Assembly: GCA_963762885.1 (NCBI GenBank)
Contig: CAVXNH010000036.1
Location: 186,001-250,000 of the forward strand
From: JASHVB01 sp963762885
Lineage (GTDB): Bacteria > Pseudomonadota > Alphaproteobacteria > Acetobacterales > Acetobacteraceae
Length of the DNA: 64,000 nt
Direction: 5' to 3'
Within the stretch, counting starts at the first letter, position 1, and each line of letters begins with the position of its first letter. Of this stretch, positions 18,875-27,296 are shown piece by piece. The notes under the pieces were generated by a model that saw only the letters and a program-made list of their open reading frames with translations, was not told where the DNA came from and did not search any database. A program made the position numbers and the translations under genes.

Positions 18875-19906
18875 TTAGCCGCCGGCCAGACGGGTTGCCT
18901 GTTCCGCGGTCAGCTTGCCCGTCATGGCGATGCCAAGCTCGTGTTGCCAGCGGCGAATCGCAGCGCGCGTATCGGGGCCGAATATCCCATCGACCGTGCC
19001 GTCATAGTAACCCAGCCGCGTCAGCGCGGTCTGCACGCGACGGCGATCGGCGTCCGTCATTTGCTCTTCGGACGGCAAGGTTGAATGCGGCGTCGCAGCC
19101 GGGGCCGCCGCGGTCGACACGGCGGCAGCGGACGGTGGAGCGGCAGCGGGCGGCGGGGCGGCCACGGGCGGCGATGGCGGCGCGCCCACCAGATAAGACC
19201 GCGCGGTCGGCATCTGGATGGCGGCAATCGACACGGTCTTGTTGCCGCCAAGCTGTTGTTGCACGGCGGTCAGCAGCGGCGCCATCTCCACCGTGCTGCC
19301 TTTGAGTGCGCCCACCAGCGCCGCGGCAAGCGGCGTCGGCGTGTCGGAGGGCTTTGCCTGGCTGACGGCGATGGCGCCCCAGCCGTCGTTCGCATCGCCC
19401 TGCAGCAAAGCGTCAAGCCCCAGCGCGGCCGGAGCGTCCGGTGCCGGAACAATATCCAGCGCAACCAGCATGACGCCCGAACCGCCCCGCTTCAGCGTGT
19501 CGAGCAGGGACTTTGCCAGGATGCCTTGGGTCAGGACATCGGCGGGACGGCTGATATTAGCCGAGGTCGGCAGCAGGAACGTGCGGCCATTGAATGCGGT
19601 CGCATAGGCGCAGACATAGGCGAACGCCGTCGCGCCGGGAGCGCCGGTGAGCTGGCGGTTCAGCTCGCCGATCGCCGCGTCGCTGCCGCCGCTGGTGGCA
19701 TCCTCGCGTTCGACCACCTCGAAGCCGGCGGCGCGCAGCGCGGCCGAAACCGAGTGGGCGGAGAGCAAGCAGCCCGGCAGTGGCGGCAACGCGGCGTAGC
19801 TTCCGTTGCCGATCACCAATGCAACATGCGCCGGCGGTGCGGCCTGGGCAGGGTGCGCCAGCGCTGCCGCGAAACCGAGCGCGGCCAGCACTGCCATCGA
19901 TGCCAT
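18875..19906 (-). CDS. Secreted caspase-fold (peptidase C14-like) protein lacking catalytic residues, with C-terminal peptidoglycan-binding domain
   Basis: The signal peptide MASMAVLAALGFAAALAHPAQA ends near residue 23. The caspase-like fold starts HVALVIGNGSYAALPPLPGC, but the position of the usual GHG histidine reads FAYVCAYATAFNGRTFLLP. The expected DACR cysteine region reads VMLVALDIVPAPD, so both catalytic residues appear lost. An Ala/Pro linker leads to a PG_binding_1 module (RRRVQTALTRLGYYDGTVDG, FGPDTRAAIRRWQHELG). Likely a periplasmic pseudoenzyme or adaptor. It stands 29 bases upstream of the DUF3365 sensor and is probably co-transcribed with it and the kinase. Confidence 0.75.
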   Translation of the reverse strand: MASMAVLAALGFAAALAHPAQAAPPAHVALVIGNGSYAALPPLPGCLLSAHSVSAALRAAGFEVVEREDATSGGSDAAIGELNRQLTGAPGATAFAYVCAYATAFNGRTFLLPTSANISRPADVLTQGILAKSLLDTLKRGGSGVMLVALDIVPAPDAPAALGLDALLQGDANDGWGAIAVSQAKPSDTPTPLAAALVGALKGSTVEMAPLLTAVQQQLGGNKTVSIAAIQMPTARSYLVGAPPSPPVAAPPPAAAPPSAAAVSTAAAPAATPHSTLPSEEQMTDADRRRVQTALTRLGYYDGTVDGIFGPDTRAAIRRWQHELGIAMTGKLTAEQATRLAGG

Positions 19907-20069
19907 TCTACCAAATATCAATGCGATGCCGCTTTCCACCTGTCGCCCGCGTCGCCGGCGCCTGCCCTGCCAGTTTGCCGTTGGCGCGGTGCCGGAGCCA
20001 GCCATCCCCGTAGCTTCACAGCAATGTGGCACCCTCCGCCAGTTATATAAACGGCGCAACAAGAGCCGC

Positions 20070-21443
20070 CTACCTCGGACCGGCAGCGGCAATAGCCGCA
20101 TCGATTTGCCGGCGGTAGCTCTCCATCGCCGCGAGCTTGGCCTGCGCGTCCAGCGCCGGCCAGAAATGCACCAGCCCGACCCGCCCATCGGTCGAAGGCT
20201 CGGTGTCCGGCCAGCCGCCATAGCGCACAAACGGGTTGACCGCCGGCCCGAACGCAGCCAGCCGGAACGCGACGTAGTTCGCCACCTCCTGCTCCAGCCA
20301 ACCAAGCGCGGTGCGGCCGTGCAGCGCGGCGTGCGTCATCATGATGGTCCGCATCAGCCGCAGTGTTGCCGCGTGCGCCGGCAGGTTAGGAATGCCGATC
20401 GTGCCGAAATTGCAGCCGACGGCGAAACCCGGCGACAGGCCCTCGAGCTGGATCAACCCGGAGCCGGCGCACGGCGCCGAGCGCATCGGCGAGAACGGCT
20501 CCAGCGGCGCACTCAACTGGTCCGAGCGCGCGACCGCGCACAGCATCGGCTCGATCGCCGTGTCGAACACCACGTCGGCATCCGTGTATATGATCGGCTG
20601 GAATTGGGCCGTCCAATCCAGGTCGAGGATCTTGAACCGCGCCGCGACGAAGCCGGCCTGGTCGTGCGGCGCCAGATGCACCACGTGCAACTGTCCTGCC
20701 GCCATCGGCGGCAGGTTGGCGACGACTTCCTCCCGCGGCCGATCCGTTATCACCAGAACCTCCCCGCCATACTCCCCCTGCTCGATCAATGAGCGAGCGC
20801 TGATAGCGAACTGGCTGAGAATCGTCGGATGCTTGAAGACGGTGAAATAGACCAGCGGCCGATACAGACATAATTGCTCGATCCGCCACCCGTCCTTCAA
20901 CACGGTCAGGCGGAACGGCCACTGCGCCGGATCGAACGGAAGCTGGTAGCGCAGGTCGAGTTGCAACTCTCCCAACCGCAACGTGTACCAGTTCTGCAAC
21001 GCCACGCTGCCGGCACGAACCAGCGTCCCGGTCGAGCGGATGATCCAGTCATTGCTCAGGAACCCACGCAGCATGTCGAGTTCGGCCGCCGAGACCGGCA
21101 GGAAGCCTTCCCAATCCGGCAGGTCGGCGCCGGTAACGATCTGGCCGTCCTCGAGCGCGGCGAGGTATTGGCCGCGCCATGACAGCGTGACACACCTGTT
21201 GTCGTTGGCCCGGCCCAACTGGATCGTACCGAAACGATGCAACGCCGCCGGCAAATCCAGCGCCGGCGGGGCATCCGTAAGGAACTGATCGAAGCCGGGC
21301 CGAAGCTGTTCCAGTGGCAAATCGATGCCGATCGGTTCGGCGCCATTGCCGACGGCATCGACCGGACGCTGCACCAGCGCGAGCACCCCCGCTTCCTGGG
21401 CGACGCAAAGCAGCATGCCCTGGAACGTGAGAAAATAGGTCAA
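20070..21443 (-). CDS. Glycosyltransferase-like protein (nucleotide-sugar transferase fold), function unknown
   Basis: About 457 residues. The N-terminal part (TYFLTFQGMLLCVAQ, LVQRPVDAVG) is a small beta-rich region. The C-terminal part has LVYFTVFKHPTILSQFAISA, VVHLAPHD, IIYTDADVVFDTAIEPML (a DxD-like motif) and SPGFAVGCNFGTIGIPN, fitting a GT-A nucleotide-sugar fold. TTG 21443 gives MTYFLTFQG and is chosen because the conserved-looking start precedes the ATG at 21416; this is uncertain. The opposite-strand SDR begins 190 bases away. Confidence 0.6.
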   Translation of the reverse strand: MTYFLTFQGMLLCVAQEAGVLALVQRPVDAVGNGAEPIGIDLPLEQLRPGFDQFLTDAPPALDLPAALHRFGTIQLGRANDNRCVTLSWRGQYLAALEDGQIVTGADLPDWEGFLPVSAAELDMLRGFLSNDWIIRSTGTLVRAGSVALQNWYTLRLGELQLDLRYQLPFDPAQWPFRLTVLKDGWRIEQLCLYRPLVYFTVFKHPTILSQFAISARSLIEQGEYGGEVLVITDRPREEVVANLPPMAAGQLHVVHLAPHDQAGFVAARFKILDLDWTAQFQPIIYTDADVVFDTAIEPMLCAVARSDQLSAPLEPFSPMRSAPCAGSGLIQLEGLSPGFAVGCNFGTIGIPNLPAHAATLRLMRTIMMTHAALHGRTALGWLEQEVANYVAFRLAAFGPAVNPFVRYGGWPDTEPSTDGRVGLVHFWPALDAQAKLAAMESYRRQIDAAIAAAGPR

Positions 21444-21633
21444 GGCGCCTGCCTCGCGCCGATGCTGAAAGTCCGTGCCGGCATGGACCGAACCATGCCC
21501 GCGCTGGTGGGCCATCGCAAGAATTGCGCGGATCGCCGGCAGCGACGGCGATGGCGCGGCGATGCCTCCGCCCGGTGGCGTGCATCGCCACGATGCGCGA
21601 GACTGCCGCAACCACCCAAGGGGAGAAACCGCA

Positions 21634-22380
21634 ATGGGCTTCGACTTCACCGGCAAACACGCCGTCATCTGCGGCGGCAGCCGCGGCATCGGCCGCGCCA
21701 TCGCGCTCGGCTTCGCGCAGGCCGGCGGCGCCGTATCGATCTGCGCCCGCGGCGCGGAGACGCTGGAGCAAACGCGCAAGGAAATCGCGGCGTTCGGACA
21801 TACCGCGCATGCGGCGTCATGCGACCTGGGCGATGCCGAAGCGATCAAACGCTATATCGCCGATGCCGCCGAAGCGTTAGGCGGCATCGACCTGCTGGTA
21901 AACAACGCCTCGGCGTTCGGCTCGTCGGATGACGAGAAGGGCTGGATGTCGAGCATGGCGATCGACATGATGGCGATCGTGCACGCGACCCACGCGGCGC
22001 TGCCGTTCCTGCAACAGAGCAAAGGCTCGGTGGTCAACACGTCGTCGATCGCGGCGATGCACACCGCGGCACGCCAGCCGCCCTATGGCGCGATCAAGGC
22101 GGCCTGCATCCACTACACCGGCACGCAAGCCGCGATGTACGCCAAGGACGGCATTCGGGTGAATTGCATCGCACCCGGCTCGATCGAGTTCCCCGGCGGC
22201 GTGTGGGACCGCCGCAAGACCGACGCACCGAAACTGTACAATGCGGTGCTGAACTCCATCCCGTTCGGAAGGCTGGGGCATCCGGAGGAGGTGGCGAACG
22301 TCGTGCTGTTCCTCGCCTCGCCGCTGGCGTCATGGGTGACAGGCCAGACGATCGCGGTGGACGGCGGGCAGTTGCTGTAA
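21634..22380 (+). CDS. Short-chain dehydrogenase/reductase (SDR, FabG-like)
   Basis: 248 residues, classical SDR. Cofactor motif ICGGSRGIGRAIALG (residues 11-25), NNASAFG, catalytic Ser in VVNTSSIAAMH and Tyr/Lys in QPPYGAIKAAC (YxxxK), and C-terminal GQTIAVDGGQLL. ATG 21634 is preceded by AAGGGGAGA. It probably acts on a hydroxyacyl or alcohol substrate with NAD(P). There is no operon partner; a repeat follows immediately. Confidence 0.88.
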   Translation: MGFDFTGKHAVICGGSRGIGRAIALGFAQAGGAVSICARGAETLEQTRKEIAAFGHTAHAASCDLGDAEAIKRYIADAAEALGGIDLLVNNASAFGSSDDEKGWMSSMAIDMMAIVHATHAALPFLQQSKGSVVNTSSIAAMHTAARQPPYGAIKAACIHYTGTQAAMYAKDGIRVNCIAPGSIEFPGGVWDRRKTDAPKLYNAVLNSIPFGRLGHPEEVANVVLFLASPLASWVTGQTIAVDGGQLL

Positions 22381-22385
22381 AAAAA

Positions 22386-22563
22386 ACCTCTCCCGCGCTC
22401 TTGCGCGGGAGAGGTCGAGGCGCGAAGCGACGAGGATGAGGGTGCCGCGGCACGCACGCAACTTGCTGCGTGCCGCACTGAGGAATTGCTGTGTGCCGAC
22501 CCGATCGCCCTCACCCTCGACGCTGACGCGTCTCGACCTCTCCCGCTCCCGCGGGAGAGGTTA
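22386..22563. repeat. REP-like composite palindrome with terminator-like stem
   Basis: The left stem ACCTCTCCCGCGC-TCTT-GCGCGGGAGAGGT (22386-22415) is mirrored by CGACCTCTCCCGCTCCCGCG at the far end. A GAGGATGAGGGTGCCG piece pairs with the CGCCCTCACCCTCG phrase. The same arrangement recurs at 48131-48325. It lies between two convergent genes and probably terminates both. Confidence 0.7.
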
Positions 22564-23970
22564 CTTGCCGAGCGAATCCAGCGCGCTTTTGACCAGTTTT
22601 GCGTCCTCGCCATCGGGCGGCAGCGCGGCCAGCAGCTTCGTCCAATCGCCCCGCGCCACGTCCGGCTTGCCGTCGCGCGCGGCCTGCACGCCGAGATACC
22701 ACAGCGCCTCCGGCTGATCCGGCGCAATCGCCGCCACCTGCTGCAACAGTTCCACCGCGCGCGCCGGCAATGGATCGCTCGGCTGCAACTTCGCAATCAG
22801 CGCCTGGAATTCCTGCAGCTTGATGTTGGCATCATCCGGCTTCAGCTTCGCCGCATGCTCGTACGCGTCCACCGACTTGTCGGGTTCGCCGAGCACCGCG
22901 TAGGACCGGGCCAGCCGCAGCCAACCCTCCACATCGTCAGGCGAGGTCTGCAAACGCGCGGCAAGCTGCGCCACCATGCCGCGAATCATGTCCTTGCGCT
23001 CGCCTTCCGGCATCTGCGCGGCGGCGCCCATCTGGTCCTGGTTCGGACCGGCCTGGGATGCGTCCGAATCCTGCTGCGGCTGCGGCGGCGTGCCCTTCGG
23101 CAAGGCTGGCGCCGTCAGTCCGCCGGCCTTGGCAGCCTCGGCGACGCCGCGCGCGATCGCTTCGCGCATCGGCGAATTGTCGGGGATGTCGGCGGCCAAT
23201 GCCAGCCATCGTTCGATCGCCCGTTGCTCATCGCCCGCTTGCTCGTCGGCGAGCGCAAGGTAATAGCGCGCGACGTCGTTTTTCGGATCGGCGGCCAGTG
23301 CCTCGTTGAACGTGTCGTGTGCCGCGGGCGACACGATGCCATCCGCCTGGAGCACCAGCATCTCGCCATAGGCGGCGAACACCTCCGGCGCCTTTTCGCC
23401 GAGACTGATCGCCTGGCGATACGCCACGCCGGCCTTTTGGTAGTCGCCCAGCATCGACTCGGTGCGCGCATAGAGCACCCACCCGTCCGCGTTGGTCGGA
23501 TCGCCGTGCAGCTTCTCTTCCAGCTTCTGCGCGGCCTGCCGCATGTCGAGATGCGGGGACGCATCCGGCGCCGGCGGTTCATCCGTCCGTTGCGCGAACC
23601 GGCCGGCGAACGGCGCATCCGGCAAGGACGGCGCGCCGTACCGCAGATACAGTCCCCCCGCACCGCCGAGCATCAGCAGCGCCACGACGGCGGCCAGCAG
23701 CGGACTCGGCGCGGACCACGTCTTGGTGCTCGGCGCCGCCACATCGACCGCCAGCAAACGACGCTGGATTTCGAGGCGGGCCGAGTTGCTTTCGGCCGGG
23801 CTCAGCACGCCGCGCGCCAGGTCGCGCTCCACTTCCTTGAGCTGGTCGCGATAAACCACCCGGTCGAAATAGCCGCGGTCGACCGCAACGGGCACGCCAC
23901 GCAGCAGCGGCAGGCACACCACCGTCACGGCGGCGAGGGCGACCACGGCGAACAGCACAAGGAACATCAT
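22561..23970 (-). CDS. ccmI: Cytochrome c maturation protein CcmI (TPR)
   Basis: 469 residues. The N-terminal helix MFLVLFAVVALAAVTVVCLP, the loop VYRDQLKEVERDLARGVLSP and the second helix around PLLAAVVALLMLGGAGGLYL form the CcmI-1 membrane part. The large C-terminal part has TPR repeats (NADGWVLYARTESMLGDYQK, VEGWLRLARSYAVLGEPDKS), the CcmI-2 chaperone that holds apocytochrome c. It is last in a leftward ccmF-ccmG-ccmH-ccmI cluster, 60 bases after ccmH. ATG 23970 starts with two Met codons. Confidence 0.93.
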   Translation of the reverse strand: MMFLVLFAVVALAAVTVVCLPLLRGVPVAVDRGYFDRVVYRDQLKEVERDLARGVLSPAESNSARLEIQRRLLAVDVAAPSTKTWSAPSPLLAAVVALLMLGGAGGLYLRYGAPSLPDAPFAGRFAQRTDEPPAPDASPHLDMRQAAQKLEEKLHGDPTNADGWVLYARTESMLGDYQKAGVAYRQAISLGEKAPEVFAAYGEMLVLQADGIVSPAAHDTFNEALAADPKNDVARYYLALADEQAGDEQRAIERWLALAADIPDNSPMREAIARGVAEAAKAGGLTAPALPKGTPPQPQQDSDASQAGPNQDQMGAAAQMPEGERKDMIRGMVAQLAARLQTSPDDVEGWLRLARSYAVLGEPDKSVDAYEHAAKLKPDDANIKLQEFQALIAKLQPSDPLPARAVELLQQVAAIAPDQPEALWYLGVQAARDGKPDVARGDWTKLLAALPPDGEDAKLVKSALDSLGK

Positions 23971-24030
23971 GTCTGGTTCCGGGCGCCAGCCCGGCCTTCC
24001 ATCGTCATGGCCGCCTCGATCCGGCCTGCA

Positions 24031-24504
24031 TCAGCGATCGGCCTCACGCAACAGGGTGTCGAGACGGCTTTGCTCCTGCGGGCTTAGCGGCGCCGCGCCT
24101 GATGTCGTGGCGGGGCGGCGGCGCAGCCACAGCACCATGCCGGCGAAGCCGAACACCAGCAGCGCGGGAGGGCCGAACCACAGCACGTAGGTGGCCGGCT
24201 GCACCGGCGGCTTCAGCAGGACGAACGCGCCGTACCGCCCGACGATCGCCGCGCGCGCCTGTTCGTCGGTATCGCCCTTGAGCAAAAGCTGGCGCAGCAG
24301 CACGCGGATGTCGTGCGCGAGGCCAGCGTTGGAGTCCTCGATCAATTCGTTCTGGCACACCAGGCAGCGAAGGGTCGCGCCAATCGCCACGGCGCGCGCT
24401 TCGAGTTGCGGATCGGCCAGGCGTTCGCTTGGTTCCACGGCGAGAGCGTGGGAGGCGATGGAGAGCAGGAGCAGAATGAGGAAGGCAGCACGCCCCAACG
24501 TCAT
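24031..24504 (-). CDS. ccmH: Cytochrome c maturation protein CcmH
   Basis: Membrane-anchored periplasmic thiol reductase for apocytochrome c. Signal helix MTLGRAAFLILLLLSIASHA, redox motif LRCLVCQNELIEDSNAGLA (CxxC), then LLLKGDTDEQARAAIVGRYG and a C-terminal helix around TYVLWFGPPALLVFGFAGMV. Two starts compete. ATG 24504 lies at the inner edge of a palindrome. ATG 24600 overlaps the ccmG stop (ATGA) and reads in frame through the whole palindrome, adding 32 residues before the signal sequence. The first gives a normal signal peptide and is chosen. Confidence 0.92.
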   Translation of the reverse strand: MTLGRAAFLILLLLSIASHALAVEPSERLADPQLEARAVAIGATLRCLVCQNELIEDSNAGLAHDIRVLLRQLLLKGDTDEQARAAIVGRYGAFVLLKPPVQPATYVLWFGPPALLVFGFAGMVLWLRRRPATTSGAAPLSPQEQSRLDTLLREADR

Positions 24505-24586
24505 GGCGGGCGAAGGCCCGCCATCCACGACTTTGCTACGCACCCCCGAAGAAAGGCGTGGATGGCGGGCCTTCGCCCGCCATGAC
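24500..24586. repeat. Palindrome inserted at the 5' end of ccmH
   Basis: GTCATGGCGGGCGAAGGCCC mirrors GGGCCTTCGCCCGCCATGAC, with internal CCATCCACG / CGTGGATGG. The outer GCCATGAC supplies the ccmH ATG at 24504. The frame of ccmH stays open across it. Confidence 0.8.
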
Positions 24587-24596
24587 GGGGGAGCGC

Positions 24597-25130
24597 TCAT
24601 GACTTCTTCAGCGCCTTCAGCAACGGCAGCAGCTCCTTCTCAACTTCCTCCGCCGTCAGCGGACCGACGAAGCGCTTGCGGATGTGGCCGGTGCCGTCCA
24701 GCACATAGGTTTCCGGCACGCCGTAAACGCCGAAATCCAGCCCCACGCGCCCATCGGTATCGAGGCCGACGCGGCGGTACGGATCGCCGAACTGCGCCAG
24801 CAGCTTGCTCGCGTCCTCCGGCTGGTCCTTGTAGTCGATGCCGTACAGCGGCACGTGTTCGCGCTTGGCCAGGCGCATCAGCACAGGTTGCTCGACGCGG
24901 CACGGCACGCACCAGGACGCGAAGAAGTTGATCAGCACCGGGCCGCCCTTCAGCCCGTCGCGGCTGATCCCCTCGCCGTTCAGGCCGGCGAGGTCGAACT
25001 GCGGCGCCTCCTTGTCGATCATCGCCGAGGGCAGCGTCTGCGGATCGTAGCCAGGCCGCAGCGCCATGCCGAAATACCCGACAAGCACCAGGAACAGCAC
25101 CAACGGCAGCAGGTAAAGGGCGCGGCGCAT
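24597..25130 (-). CDS. ccmG: Thiol:disulfide interchange protein CcmG/DsbE
   Basis: 177 residues. N-terminal membrane anchor RALYLLPLVLFLVLVGYFG, then a periplasmic thioredoxin fold with VLINFFASWCVPCRVEQPVL (WCxPC, residues about 72-76), and VYGVPETYVLDGTGHI with the cis-proline. It reduces CcmH or apocytochrome in haem ligation. It lies 3 bases downstream of ccmF, so translational coupling is likely. Confidence 0.95.
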   Translation of the reverse strand: MRRALYLLPLVLFLVLVGYFGMALRPGYDPQTLPSAMIDKEAPQFDLAGLNGEGISRDGLKGGPVLINFFASWCVPCRVEQPVLMRLAKREHVPLYGIDYKDQPEDASKLLAQFGDPYRRVGLDTDGRVGLDFGVYGVPETYVLDGTGHIRKRFVGPLTAEEVEKELLPLLKALKKS

Positions 25131-25133
25131 GAG

Positions 25134-27125
25134 CTATTCGCCGGCGGCGGTTTGCAGCATGGACGGCGCCATGCGGCGGGCGCGGGCCGCCACACCGACT
25201 CGCCAGCGGCGATCGCTCAGGCTGACCATGCCGCCGAACGCCATGATGATGGCGCCGATCCAGATCCACGGCACCAGCGGCTTCCAATAGGCGCGCAGCG
25301 TCCAGTTGCCCGCCGCGTCGCCGTCGCCCAGCGCGATGTAGAGATCGGACACGAAGTTGGTGCGGATCGCCGTCTCGCTGGTGGTCTGCTGCTGCAACGG
25401 GAAGAACCGTTGCTCCGGATGCACGGTGGCGATCAAATGGCCGTCGCGCGTGATCTCCACCGTGGACCGGTTGGCGGTGTAGTTCGGGCCCGGCTCGCGC
25501 TGCACGCCGACGAAACGCAGTTCGTAGCCGGCCAGCTTCACGATGCTGCCGGCATGCACCGTGTCGATCGCCTCGACATCGAACGCGGACGCGGCGAAGC
25601 CGGCGATCGACACTGCCAGGCCGAAATGCGCGAAGGTCATGCCGTAGGCGGCGCGTGGCAGGTGGATGGCGCGGCGGAAACTGTCGCCGAGGCCGACGCG
25701 GAACAGCTTCACCCGCTCGGCCCATTCCACGATCACCGCGGTGCCGGTCCAGGCGGCGAGTCCGAAGCCCAGCACGGCGAAGATTGGGCCGCCATGGGTG
25801 AGATACCAGCCCACCATCACCGCGAGGACGGCGGCGATATAGGCGGCCCACAGGCGTTGCAACGCGCCCAGCAGGTCACCGCGTTTCCACGACAGCAACG
25901 GGCCGACGCCGACGGCGAGGATCGCCGGAACCATCAGCGGGGCGAAGGTGCGATTGAAGAACGGGAACCCGACCGACAATTTCGGTCCGCCCACGGCGTC
26001 GAGGAACAGCGGATACAGCGTGCCGAGAAACACCGTGGCGCAAGCGCAGGAGAGCACGAGGTTGTTCAGCACGATGGCGCCCTCGCGCGAGATCGGCGCG
26101 AACAACCCGCCGCCCTTCAAGGTCGGGGCGCGGATCGCATACAGCGTCAGCGAGCCGCCGATCGCCACCAGCAGCAACAGCAGAATGAACAGGCCGCGCG
26201 CCGGATCGGTGGCGAAGGCGTGCACCGAGGTCAGCACGCCGGAGCGCACCAGGAACGTGCCAACCAGCGACAGGGAAAACGTGACGATCGCCAGCAGCAC
26301 GGTCCAGCTTTTCAGCGTGTCACGCTTCTCCACCACGATGGAGGAATGGATCAGTGCGGTGCCGACCAGCCACGGCATGAACGAGGCGTTCTCGACCGGG
26401 TCCCAGAACCACCAGCCGCCCCAGCCCAGCGTGTAGTACGCCCACCACGATCCCATCGCGATACCGATGGTCAGCGCGCACCACGACGCGAGCGTCCATG
26501 GCCGCACCCAGCGCGCCCAGGCGGCATCGACGCGGCCCTCGATCAGCGCGGCGACGGCGAAGGCGAAGCCGACAGAGAAGCCGACATAGCCGAGATAGAG
26601 AAATGGCGGATGGAACGCCAAACCGGGATCCTGCAGCACCGGATTGAGACCTTGCCCGTTCGGCGCGGGCGGCCAGGTGCGCAGGAACGGGTTGGAGGTG
26701 AGCAGGATGAAGAGCAGGAAGCCGGTGGCGATCATGCCCTCGACGGCGAGCACGCGCGCGCGCAGATCGGGCGGCAGGTTGCCGGAGAACAGCGCCATGG
26801 CGGCGCCGCAGACGCCCAGCATGAACACCCACAGCACCATCGAGCCTTCGTGGTTCCCCCAGATTCCGGTGATCTGGTAGAGCAATGGCTTATCGGTATG
26901 GCTGTTCTCGACGACGTTGATGACCGAGAAATCGTTGGTGACGTAGGCGTGCATCAGCGCCAGCATCGCCAGCGCGACCAGTGCGAATTGCACCAGCGCC
27001 GCGTTGCGCCCCACCGCCATCCAAGCAAGGTTGCCGCGCGCCGCGCCGACCAGCGGCACGACCGACTGCACGATCGCGACGCAGAGCGCGAGGATCAGCG
27101 CGAAATGTCCGAGTTCAGTGATCAT
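25134..27125 (-). CDS. ccmF: Haem lyase CcmF
   Basis: About 663 residues, large polytopic membrane protein that with CcmH/CcmI ligates haem to apocytochrome c. It starts MITELGHFALILALCVAIVQ at ATG 27125. The tryptophan-rich signature GWGGWWFWDPVENASFMPWL is clear, as are NSHTDKPLLYQITGIWGNHE and conserved His in the periplasmic loops. The frame is open upstream through a palindrome to 27242, an alternative long N-terminus that looks non-native. ccmE, the usual upstream neighbour, is not here. Confidence 0.95.
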   Translation of the reverse strand: MITELGHFALILALCVAIVQSVVPLVGAARGNLAWMAVGRNAALVQFALVALAMLALMHAYVTNDFSVINVVENSHTDKPLLYQITGIWGNHEGSMVLWVFMLGVCGAAMALFSGNLPPDLRARVLAVEGMIATGFLLFILLTSNPFLRTWPPAPNGQGLNPVLQDPGLAFHPPFLYLGYVGFSVGFAFAVAALIEGRVDAAWARWVRPWTLASWCALTIGIAMGSWWAYYTLGWGGWWFWDPVENASFMPWLVGTALIHSSIVVEKRDTLKSWTVLLAIVTFSLSLVGTFLVRSGVLTSVHAFATDPARGLFILLLLLVAIGGSLTLYAIRAPTLKGGGLFAPISREGAIVLNNLVLSCACATVFLGTLYPLFLDAVGGPKLSVGFPFFNRTFAPLMVPAILAVGVGPLLSWKRGDLLGALQRLWAAYIAAVLAVMVGWYLTHGGPIFAVLGFGLAAWTGTAVIVEWAERVKLFRVGLGDSFRRAIHLPRAAYGMTFAHFGLAVSIAGFAASAFDVEAIDTVHAGSIVKLAGYELRFVGVQREPGPNYTANRSTVEITRDGHLIATVHPEQRFFPLQQQTTSETAIRTNFVSDLYIALGDGDAAGNWTLRAYWKPLVPWIWIGAIIMAFGGMVSLSDRRWRVGVAARARRMAPSMLQTAAGE

Positions 27126-27159
27126 CGGAGGTCCGTCATGGCCGGTTGGGTAAACTTGT

Positions 27160-27245
27160 GTCATGGCAGGCGAAGGCCGGCCACCCACGGCTTTCCTTCG
27201 GTCGATCAGCAAAGTCGTGGGTGGCCGGCCTTCGCCGGCCATGAC
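27160..27245. repeat. Palindrome between hemA and ccmF
   Basis: GTCATGGCAGGCGAAGGCCG mirrors CGGCCTTCGCCGGCCATGAC, with internal CCACCCACGGCTTT / AAAGTCGTGGGTGG. It stands where ccmE would be expected in the usual order and could separate the hemA and ccm transcripts. Confidence 0.8.
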
Positions 27246-27296
27246 ACGAGAAAGCGGCCATGATGCGGCGAGCTTCTCTCGCGCGGCCGCAGCCGA

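Noticed and set aside
18875..19906. Active secreted caspase/metacaspase
   Set aside because: The His and Cys positions of the C14 catalytic dyad are replaced.
24684..27263. Very long open frame (859 codons) on the plus strand across ccmG/ccmF
   Set aside because: His/Gln/Arg-rich antisense shadow of two clearly recognised genes; no family resemblance.
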